From Cyanobacteria bacterium UBA11153 (GTDB lineage: Bacteria; Cyanobacteriota; Cyanobacteriia; Cyanobacteriales; Coleofasciculaceae): a stretch of DNA of 9,303 nucleotides. The stretch spans positions 4,772 through 14,074 of the forward strand of contig DOIX01000026.1 of assembly GCA_003511885.1 (NCBI GenBank). The letters are read 5' to 3'. Positions 1 to 5,043 of the stretch are shown here, one piece after another; the stretch's first letter is position 1, and each line of letters starts with the position of its first letter. Both the position numbers and the translations under genes were made by a program. Under the pieces are notes generated by a model. It was not told the DNA's origin, ran no database searches, and saw only the letters and a program-made list of their open reading frames with translations.

Positions 1-39
1 TTTATACAGCAAGCCCTAATTCTATCAATCTCTCCCAAA

Positions 40-261
40 TCAATGGACTGAGCAGACTTGAGCTTTAAACAATTCGCGAGATTCTTGTTTGACAATACCT
101 GTCATCGCCGCCTGCTGCAATCTCATAAAAGCTTTGAAATCTTCTAAGTCATATTGCTTCGTCAGCATTTGCCGTAATTGAGCTTCTGCTTCTAATGTCA
201 AATATCCGGTAGAAAGTGCTTGTTGAACAACATTACGAATACTAATCATTTGCCCTGTCAT
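40..261 (-). CDS. Small conserved-looking cyanobacterial protein, function unknown
   Basis: A 73-residue soluble protein with no membrane segment, signal peptide or cysteine pair; its single Cys is at position 70. It is rich in predicted helix: a Leu/Gln/Ala-rich stretch around residues 9-35, then a YDLEDF segment and a KQESREL segment near the end. It resembles short uncharacterised proteins I associate with cyanobacteria, but I know no function and assign none. Two ATG starts compete, at 261 and at 249. The AGG just before 261 touches the start codon, so it cannot serve it. The same AGGA lies 11 bases before the ATG at 249, so a 69-residue form starting MISIRN is at least as likely. A TTGACA/TACAGA promoter candidate lies about 90-115 bases upstream, with an 11-bp-phased repeat array behind it, which suggests regulated expression. 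It is real as an ORF with fair confidence; its role is unknown. Confidence 0.72.
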   Translation of the reverse strand: MTGQMISIRNVVQQALSTGYLTLEAEAQLRQMLTKQYDLEDFKAFMRLQQAAMTGIVKQESRELFKAQVCSVH

Positions 262-348
262 CCTAATTGGTAGTTACAAGCTCCAACATGCCTCAAGAGA
301 GATGTGTCATGGGAGGGTATGTCCAACACCGAGGGATCTATCACTTCA

Positions 349-377
349 TCTGTAGAATTATCTTTAGCGATTGTCAA
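349..377 (-). promoter_or_regulatory. Candidate sigma70-type promoter for the 40-261 gene
   Basis: On the minus strand TTGACA (377-372) is followed, after exactly 17 bases, by TACAGA (354-349). The -35 is a perfect match; the -10 keeps the TA at its start but is otherwise weak. The predicted transcript would start near 342 and leave a leader of about 80 bases. The -35 lies inside the last unit of the 11-bp direct-repeat array, which is the usual geometry of an activator-dependent promoter with a weak core. Confidence 0.42.
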
Positions 378-437
378 GTTTGTGTAAAGCTTTGATGAAG
401 TTTAGATGAAGTTATCTTGAAGTCTAGCACAAGTTCA
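372..437 (-). promoter_or_regulatory. Six-unit 11-bp direct-repeat array, probable response-regulator binding site
   Basis: Read on the plus strand, six consecutive 11-bp units start at 372, 383, 394, 405, 416 and 427. Every unit has AAG at positions 5-7, and five of six have T at position 8 and five of six T at position 9. The middle pair, starting at 394 and 405, share GATGAAGTT. Read from the minus strand, each unit looks like nnnACTTCAnn. Head-to-tail 11-bp phasing is the hallmark of sites for OmpR/PhoB-family winged-helix regulators, which bind as tandem dimers on one helical face. The array runs from the -35 of the minus-strand promoter to about -100. I cannot say which regulator binds. 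The core is not a clear match to the cyanobacterial Pho box or to HLR1. Confidence 0.55.
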
Positions 438-883
438 CGGGAAAGAAGCTGTCTGTGCCACTGTCACACTCGGTTTTTACTGAGGTTTTTTGTTACATAT
501 CTTTATAATATATATTTTTGTAACAATTAACAATTGTGACTTTTTCTGGCTCTGAGGCGGGTGAAACAGGGATATTGTATTTCGGATCTTGAAGAGGAGT
601 ATAAAGATATCCGATCGCAGTGACAAGGGGGATCCTATCAATTCTAGACTAATCGGCGCAGGCCATCCACCAATATGGAGAAATATCGTTTTTTACGATC
701 CCGTAACATAGCCAATAATTTGACTTATTGAGAATGGAGCAAAATGTGAAGTAATACAAACGGTATAACGGTTATGGAGAGGGGATAATACAGATTATCA
801 GAAAACATTAAAATATATTAACATTAATTTTAATTTGTACTTTTTCTCTTCTAATTCGTTACATTTTCTGAGACCATACTAGG
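438..883. other. Long intergenic region upstream of aroK
   Basis: No gene is supported here. It holds an AT-rich inverted repeat and HLR1-like element (490-526, listed separately) and a short ATCGT/ACGAT hairpin with a T5 loop near 684-698. A near-direct repeat AACGGTAT/AACGGTTAT lies around 758-775. An ATG-started 18-codon frame at 675 (MEKYRFLRSR...) has no convincing ribosome site or family, so it is not called. Part of the stretch may be the aroK leader or hold a small RNA, but nothing recognisable is seen. Confidence 0.5.
490..526. promoter_or_regulatory. AT-rich inverted repeat with HLR1-like (RpaB-type) motif
   Basis: TTGTTACA (490-497) is repeated inverted as TGTAACAA (519-526) across a 21-base AT-rich centre. 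Read on the plus strand, GTTACATA-TC-TTTATAAT (492-509) matches the published cyanobacterial HLR1 consensus, two KTTACAWW half-sites separated by two bases, with one mismatch in the second half. That second half contains TATAAT (504-509), a possible -10, so a bound regulator would cover a promoter core. No well-matched -35 sits 16-18 bases upstream. A lone half-site, GTTACATT, recurs at 858-865 near the proposed aroK promoter. RpaB binding is inferred only. Confidence 0.35.
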
Positions 884-889
884 TACAAT
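884..889 (+). promoter_or_regulatory. Candidate -10 element for aroK
   Basis: TACAAT at 884-889 lies 21 bases before the aroK start codon. No good -35 sits at the standard distance; GTTACA at 858-863 is 20 bases upstream. If it is used, the leader would be only about 15 bases. Confidence 0.25.
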
Positions 890-896
890 CGCGGAT

Positions 897-903
897 AGGT
901 GGA
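897..903 (+). promoter_or_regulatory. Ribosome binding site of aroK
   Basis: AGGTGGA at 897-903 lies seven bases before the GTG at 911. This is good spacing and supports a GTG start, since no ATG lies nearby in frame before the P-loop. Confidence 0.6.
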
Positions 904-910
904 TAATTAG

Positions 911-1477
911 GTGGTTTCTCTGATAAAAGATGGCTTAAAGGGAACGAGTATTTTTTTGATTGGGATGATGGGTTGTGGGAAGACAACAGTAGGAGAGTTA
1001 CTGGCGAATGAGTTAGGCTACCGTTTTTGCGACACCGACTCGCTCATTGAGAAAGTGGCGGGAAAAACGATTCCAGAAATTTTTGCTGATGATGGTGAAG
1101 AGTCGTTTCGGGAATGGGAAGCTTTTGTCTTGTCTGACGTATCGGCTTATACCAAGCTTGTGGTAGCTACGGGTGGTGGCATTGTCATACGTCAGATGAA
1201 TTGGAGTTATTTGCAAAATGGTTTGGTAATTTGGCTGGATGTGCCAGTGGATGTATTAGTTAAGCGCTTACAAGATGATACCACTCGTCCCCTACTCCAA
1301 ACTACCGATCCAGCGTTAGCATTGTCAAACCTACTGAATCAAAGACGGAATCTCTATGCCCAAGCCGATTTACAGATCCAGATTAGGGGTGATGATACAC
1401 CATTAGCGATCGCAACACGAGTAATTGCAGAAATTCCCAGTGTCCTGAAAAATCCCTTCCCATTCCATAATCCTTGA
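911..1477 (+). CDS. aroK: Shikimate kinase
   Basis: Phosphorylates the 3-hydroxyl of shikimate with ATP, the fifth step of the shikimate pathway toward chorismate and the aromatic amino acids; cytosolic. The 188-residue protein is a normal-length single-domain enzyme with the full family signature. The Walker A loop GMMGCGKTT is at 18-26. The substrate-binding DTD is at 41-43 and the shikimate-contacting FREWE at 66-70. The glycine triad ATGGG is at 86-90. The lid has TRPLL at 125-129, and a conserved RRNLY follows at 145-149. The start is GTG, chosen because AGGTGGA precedes it by seven bases and the P-loop begins only 17 residues in. The last ten residues (KNPFPFHNP) look like a disordered tail. 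No operon partner is present; the next gene begins more than 400 bases downstream. Confidence 0.96.
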   Translation: MVSLIKDGLKGTSIFLIGMMGCGKTTVGELLANELGYRFCDTDSLIEKVAGKTIPEIFADDGEESFREWEAFVLSDVSAYTKLVVATGGGIVIRQMNWSYLQNGLVIWLDVPVDVLVKRLQDDTTRPLLQTTDPALALSNLLNQRRNLYAQADLQIQIRGDDTPLAIATRVIAEIPSVLKNPFPFHNP

Positions 1478-1565
1478 TGTTTAATGGTTACTGGTTCATG
1501 GTTTATTGTTGCTGGTTACTGGTTACTAGTGCAGGTTGGCAGAAATAACCCACCAGTTGCAAGCA

Positions 1566-1590
1566 GGGAGAAGGGAGAGGGGAGAAGGGG
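1566..1590 (+). repeat. G-rich island, possible G-quadruplex
   Basis: Four G-tracts lie at 1566-1568, 1573-1575, 1579-1582 and 1587-1590, separated by AGAA, AGA and AGAA. The loops are three to four bases, so the stretch fits the standard quadruplex pattern on the plus strand. It resembles the GGGGAG-type repeats elsewhere in the window. Confidence 0.5.
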
Positions 1591-1680
1591 AGAGAAAACT
1601 ACTGTTAAGCCTTTGTCAGTGGTGGGAAACTTCTGCCGCGCTGGACTAGTTACTGGTTACTGGTCAATGGTTAGTAGACA

Positions 1681-1820
1681 TCTCTGGAAACCAGGTTTTC
1701 ATCTAGACAGGGTAAGCTTTGAGATTATTTTTGGCAATGTCTATTATACCTCTCCAGAATTTGTTTCTTATCCAGACAGGACAAGGATTTGAGATTATTT
1801 TTTGGCAATGTCTATTGGTT
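1681..1820 (+). repeat. Degenerate 70-bp tandem duplication
   Basis: Positions 1681-1750 and 1751-1820 are two diverged copies. Both begin with a TCTC(T/C) segment, continue with AGACAGG (1705 and 1774), and then share TTTGAGATTA followed by GGCAATGTCTATT (1718-1745 and 1788-1815). The second copy has one extra T in the T-run. The right half is almost identical and the left half has drifted. It ends about 80 bases before the HEAT-NTPase start. Confidence 0.6.
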
Positions 1821-1889
1821 AATGGATAATGGTTAATTTTCAGTAGAAAAAAACGTCTAATTATCCTCATTACCTATTCCCCATTTTTC

Positions 1890-1893
1890 AGGA
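1890..1893 (+). promoter_or_regulatory. Ribosome binding site of the HEAT-NTPase gene
   Basis: AGGA at 1890-1893, eight bases before the ATG at 1902. It is a weak but well-placed Shine-Dalgarno and fixes the start ahead of the hydrophobic signal segment. Confidence 0.5.
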
Positions 1894-1901
1894 AAAAACC
1901 G

Positions 1902-3989
1902 ATGATTGGGCGCATCTATCCCAAAATCTCTGTCACATTTAAGATATTAATCTTGAGTTATTCCTTTTATTTATTTTCCAGCAATTTATCTGAGGCTGCC
2001 AACACTTGTACTCCTGCCAAGATTAAGGAAAATATCGGAAAAATTCAGGATAGCAATAATGCCATATCAGTGGAGGCAACCTATAGCGTCGCCCGATGCG
2101 GTTCAAAATCCATTCAATCGATTATTCAAACCCTTCAGCAAGATCAAAATCCGACTATTCGCATTGCCGCTGCATCTGCTTTAATCTATATGGGAGATAC
2201 AGCTAAAGGAGCTATTCCCCAACTTATAGAAACTCTCCGGCAAGATCGAGATCCTAATGTTAGGATGAGCGCAGCTGATACTTTAGGCAAGATGAAAGCT
2301 TCTGCTCAAGCCGCTATACCTCAGTTAATTATATCTCTCAAACAAGATCGAGATGCCAATGTTCGCAGTAGTGCCGCATCAGCTTTAGGAAATATTAAAA
2401 ATACAGGAGCTTCCATCGTACCTCAGCTTATTTTATCCCTCAAACAAGACAAAGATCCCAATGTTCGCAGTAATGCCGCATCAGCTTTAGGAAAAATGGG
2501 AGATGCCGCCAAATCTGCCGTACCTCAGCTTATCGCATCTCTGAAAACAGATTTAGATATCCGCAAGAATGCTGCTGATGCTTTGGGCAAAATGGGCACA
2601 TCAGCTCGAGTCGCTATTCCTCAACTGATTACCTTATTAAAAGACGAAAAAGATCCTGATATTCGCCGCAATGCTGCGGATGCTTTGGGGAAAATGGGCG
2701 CGTCAGCTCAAGTCGCTATTCCTCAACTTATCCAAACCTTACAACAAGATCGAGATCCTCATATTCGCAGCGCGATCGCAACTGCATTGGGATCTATGGC
2801 AGAATCTGCTAAAATGACTGTACCTCAGCTTATTACAGCCCTGAGACAAGATCGAGATCCGAATGTTCGCCGTAGCGCTGCTGATGCTTTGCGTAATATT
2901 GCTTTCCATCTTCAAGAAAAAAAAGATCGGCTATCTCCTGAAGATTTAGAAATAGCCCAAAATGCTTTAAATGCCGCAGATTTTTTTGCCTTTGAGGAGA
3001 AAGTCCAGATTTGTTGGCCTGGAAAATTTAGTCAAGAACAAAATATTTTATGTTTAAAATATTTTCACATCAAGACAGGCTTAATTCTTTGGCTAATTCA
3101 CGCCAGTATTTGGCTAGGATTGATCTGTATTTATCACAAATATACCCAAGTGCAAAGGATATTTTTCTGGCATCCTTGGCTGCGAAAAATATTGGGATTC
3201 GGCTATGTCGGTTTGGCTATTACTAAGATTCCTTGCCTCAGATTTCACTTATTATCTCCCTTCAAAGATTCCTTGTTAGCCGATGCTGATTTAGAGAGGT
3301 TTGACTCCCAACATTATTTTAGCGATGTCGAATTTAACCTGAAAATTAACGAGCGCGAGCAAATCCCGCAAAAACCCACACCATCCCGAAAATTTCGCAT
3401 CGTTATCGAAGGTGAAGCTGGAGTTGGCAAATCTATGTTTCTGCGCTATTTAGCCAAACATTCCCAAAGAAATATAGTTTACCTCCCAGCATTCAAATGC
3501 CAAGGAGGAGTTATGGAAGCAATTGAAGATAAACTACCCATATCTCACCAAGATCCCAAATTTCTCCATAATTTAATCAAAAACCGTGCCCTTGATATTT
3601 ACATTGATGGCTTCAGCGAAATGAAACCTCACATCAGAGTCGAAATTGCCAGTTTTGTTAAAAATTACCCTAACACCAACTTCATCATTGCTACCCATCC
3701 TTTAGATTGGCTTCCTTCATCTCACATTAAAACCTACATCCTTCAACCCCTCAAACCTCAACAAATCGAAGATTTTCTCCTTTCACGCCACATTATTATC
3801 CCTGGCAATGCACCTATTTCTGGAGAAAATTACCAAAAAGCCTGTCAAAATTATCTAGCCACTATTTTCCATCAGGAGCAGTCAGGCAAAATTACCATCA
3901 TCCAAGAATTATCCAATCCCATGAAATTAACTGCTATTGCCGAGATGATAGCTAATTGCCAGGAAGGGGGTGTGGGGTTTGGAGAATAG
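1902..3989 (+). CDS. Membrane-anchored HEAT-repeat / STAND (NACHT-like) NTPase, probably C-terminally truncated
   Basis: A 695-residue multidomain protein. Residues 1-32 form a basic start plus hydrophobic stretch ending SEA-A, a likely signal peptide or anchor. Two Cys (36, 66) could form a disulfide outside the cytosol. Residues about 66-335 are eight HEAT repeats; seven are regular, with IPQLI near 105, 139, 174, 208, 239, 273 and 308 and a following D(P/A)(N/D/H)(V/I)R(R/S) turn. A transmembrane helix spans about 391-411 and is followed by a basic segment, consistent with a cytosolic C-terminus. The NTPase domain has Walker A GEAGVGKS (504-511), Walker B IYIDGFSE (566-573) and a sensor-like FIIATHP (594-600), a NACHT-like pattern. 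Known relatives act as signal-transducing STAND switches, some in phage defence; the role here is inferred. The protein stops in a Gly-rich tail (QEGGVGFGE) soon after the conserved LSNPM segment, so the usual winged-helix region is missing and activity is uncertain. Confidence 0.82.
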   Translation: MIGRIYPKISVTFKILILSYSFYLFSSNLSEAANTCTPAKIKENIGKIQDSNNAISVEATYSVARCGSKSIQSIIQTLQQDQNPTIRIAAASALIYMGDTAKGAIPQLIETLRQDRDPNVRMSAADTLGKMKASAQAAIPQLIISLKQDRDANVRSSAASALGNIKNTGASIVPQLILSLKQDKDPNVRSNAASALGKMGDAAKSAVPQLIASLKTDLDIRKNAADALGKMGTSARVAIPQLITLLKDEKDPDIRRNAADALGKMGASAQVAIPQLIQTLQQDRDPHIRSAIATALGSMAESAKMTVPQLITALRQDRDPNVRRSAADALRNIAFHLQEKKDRLSPEDLEIAQNALNAADFFAFEEKVQICWPGKFSQEQNILCLKYFHIKTGLILWLIHASIWLGLICIYHKYTQVQRIFFWHPWLRKILGFGYVGLAITKIPCLRFHLLSPFKDSLLADADLERFDSQHYFSDVEFNLKINEREQIPQKPTPSRKFRIVIEGEAGVGKSMFLRYLAKHSQRNIVYLPAFKCQGGVMEAIEDKLPISHQDPKFLHNLIKNRALDIYIDGFSEMKPHIRVEIASFVKNYPNTNFIIATHPLDWLPSSHIKTYILQPLKPQQIEDFLLSRHIIIPGNAPISGENYQKACQNYLATIFHQEQSGKITIIQELSNPMKLTAIAEMIANCQEGGVGFGE

Positions 3990-4077
3990 AAAGCGGGGCA
4001 GGGGTTTCAATATTGTTTTCTCTATTCTTTATCCTTCGTCTTTCATTCTTGAGCCTTTATTTTTGATCTATGATTCT
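3990..4077. other. Pyrimidine-rich spacer after the HEAT-NTPase gene
   Basis: No gene or clear hairpin terminator. It starts with a G-rich patch (GGGGCAGGGG at 3994-4003) that continues the purine-rich end of the coding region, followed by a long CT-rich run. The + strand promoter candidate begins immediately after it. Confidence 0.4.
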
Positions 4078-4078
4078 A

Positions 4079-4106
4079 TTGACAATTATGGAGATCATGA
4101 TATTAT
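4079..4106 (+). promoter_or_regulatory. Near-consensus sigma70-type promoter reading into a perfect palindrome
   Basis: TTGACA (4079-4084), a 16-base spacer and TATTAT (4101-4106), preceded by TGA. This is the best-matched promoter in the window. Transcription would start near 4113, directly in front of the 48-bp palindrome and antisense to the 3' end of the pentapeptide gene. No downstream + strand gene is supported for it, so it may drive a small structured RNA. Confidence 0.45.
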
Positions 4107-4118
4107 AAGTTATATGTA

Positions 4119-4166
4119 ATAATGGGAGTGGTGACTCTTGTTAACAAGAGTCACCACTCCCATTAT
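4119..4166. repeat. 48-bp perfect palindrome with no loop
   Basis: Twenty-four bases on each side of the centre (4142/4143, inside GTTAAC) are exact reverse complements. Each arm contains the core GGGAGTGGTGACTCTTG. It sits between the convergent HEAT-NTPase and pentapeptide genes, so it could act as a two-way terminator. However, neither side has a long T-run, and terminator hairpins normally have a loop. Alternatives are a mobile palindromic repeat, a protein-binding site or a hairpin RNA. Confidence 0.8.
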
Positions 4167-4216
4167 ACAATAATATACCAAATACCGCGAAAAAGCGCAA
4201 GGCTCCGGAGGGTAGT

Positions 4217-4741
4217 TTACATTCTAGAAATGATCGCGCCCTTGAGAATAGCGCCTTTGAGAATCGCACCGCTGAGATTAGCTTTACTGATATCAGTATT
4301 TCTGAGAATAGCCCCCCTGAAGATAGCGCCGCTAAGATTTGCACCTGTCAAGTCTGACTCGCTAAGGTTGGCATCCGTCAAGTCACAACCACTGAGGTTA
4401 GCTCCCCTGAGATCCGCATTTCTCAAGAAAGCCGACACAAGGTTAGCATCAATCAAAATTGCTTCCCTGAGATTAGCGTAATGACATATCGCCTCCTGAA
4501 GATTAGCCCGACTTAGATTAGCTCTGCTCAAATCCGATCGACTCAAATTAGCCCTAGTAAGATTAAAACCACACAAGTTAAATTCTTTAAGATTAGAACC
4601 ACTTAAATCAACCCGACTGAAGTTGGTTGCTAAATGCTTACTATCGCTGCGATGCCTATCTAAGACTAGATTTTGCAACCTCCATTGATTCCAACTATCC
4701 GCTCCTTGCTTTAGTAAAACGATATTTTGAGTATTTGCCAC
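4217..4741 (-). CDS. Pentapeptide-repeat protein
   Basis: A 174-residue protein. The first 25 residues carry the LLKQGADSWNQWR motif (9-21) often found at the N-terminus of cyanobacterial pentapeptide proteins. Residues about 37-171 are roughly 27 A(N/D)LxX pentapeptides, predicted to form a right-handed quadrilateral beta-helix. There is no signal peptide or membrane segment, so a soluble cytosolic protein is expected. Molecular function is unknown for most of this family; a few members mimic DNA to protect gyrase, but nothing here shows that. The start is GTG, supported by AAGGAG nine bases upstream; an in-frame TAG 21 bases upstream of the GTG rules out a much longer form. The gene converges on the HEAT-NTPase gene with the palindrome between them. 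A + strand frame inside this region is an artefact of the repeats. Confidence 0.88.
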   Translation of the reverse strand: MANTQNIVLLKQGADSWNQWRLQNLVLDRHRSDSKHLATNFSRVDLSGSNLKEFNLCGFNLTRANLSRSDLSRANLSRANLQEAICHYANLREAILIDANLVSAFLRNADLRGANLSGCDLTDANLSESDLTGANLSGAIFRGAILRNTDISKANLSGAILKGAILKGAIISRM

Positions 4742-4750
4742 CGAATACGA

Positions 4751-4756
4751 CTCCTT
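4751..4756 (-). promoter_or_regulatory. Ribosome binding site deciding the GTG start of the pentapeptide gene
   Basis: On the minus strand AAGGAG occupies 4756-4751, leaving nine bases to the GTG at 4741-4739. No in-frame ATG competes. Confidence 0.65.
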
Positions 4757-4977
4757 GAAGTGCAGCTACATCCAATCCACCTGTTTGTTGATATTTGTCT
4801 TTTATTGATTCTTCTCCTCCAGGGAAGCAGGGAGGACTTTTCTTGGGACTAAGTAAAATAACTTATTACCAATTTATGACAACTAGTTCAGGAGGATCGA
4901 AGTTGCGCTCAAAAGAGGATAGATAGTTTCCTTCAAATTATTGGCAAACCCTTATCGATGGATTAACTGGCTGTAGA

Positions 4978-5005
4978 TTGACAAATTAAGCAAGATGTGT
5001 ATATA
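4978..5005 (+). promoter_or_regulatory. Candidate + strand promoter antisense to the thrB 3' end
   Basis: TTGACA (4978-4983), a 16-base spacer, then TATATA (5000-5005). A transcript would start near 5012 and run into the 3' end of thrB in antisense. No + strand gene lies downstream, so it may be a chance match in AT-rich DNA. Confidence 0.25.
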
Positions 5006-5043
5006 TAGAGGCTAAAGCTCTGACAGGGGAAAGAAAATAGAGC

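Larger units (their letters stand above)
1478..1889. other. Repeat-rich spacer between aroK and the HEAT-NTPase gene
   Basis: Low-complexity DNA with no credible gene. It contains repeated GGTTACT/GGTTAAT heptamers (around 1487-1530, 1649-1675 and 1816-1840), a G-rich island (1566-1590) and a degenerate 70-bp tandem duplication (1681-1820). An uninterrupted reading frame at 1484-1792 is built entirely of these repeats. It has no domain or ribosome site and is not called as a gene. Confidence 0.7.
4742..5043. other. Intergenic region between the pentapeptide gene and thrB
   Basis: No confident gene. On the minus strand a 55-codon open frame without ATG, GTG or TTG start runs from about 4860 through the pentapeptide start and ends near 4696; it reads plausibly protein-like and may be a gene remnant. 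A TCCTCC/GGAGGA stem (4815-4820/4831-4836) is present but is not followed by a clean T-run. A + strand promoter candidate is at 4978-5005. No thrB terminator is obvious. Confidence 0.4.

Noticed and set aside
675..731. 18-codon frame MEKYRFLRSR in the aroK upstream region
   Set aside because: Too short to judge and lacks a convincing ribosome site or recognisable family.
1484..1792. 102-codon open frame after aroK
   Set aside because: Made of TTACTGG-type repeats, a G-rich island and a tandem duplication; no ribosome site, no domain, and repetitive composition unlike the neighbouring genes.
4141..4166. Palindrome as an ordinary intrinsic terminator
   Set aside because: No loop and no T-run on either side. 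Kept only as an alternative, not as the call.
4122..4481. 119-codon plus-strand frame rich in LRIAPL repeats
   Set aside because: It is the reverse strand of the pentapeptide repeats, which forces a regular 15-base pattern; the minus-strand frame has the real family signature.
5000..5043. Terminator downstream of thrB
   Set aside because: GGCTCT/AGAGCC-type pairing spans a loop of more than 15 bases and is not followed by a T-run.
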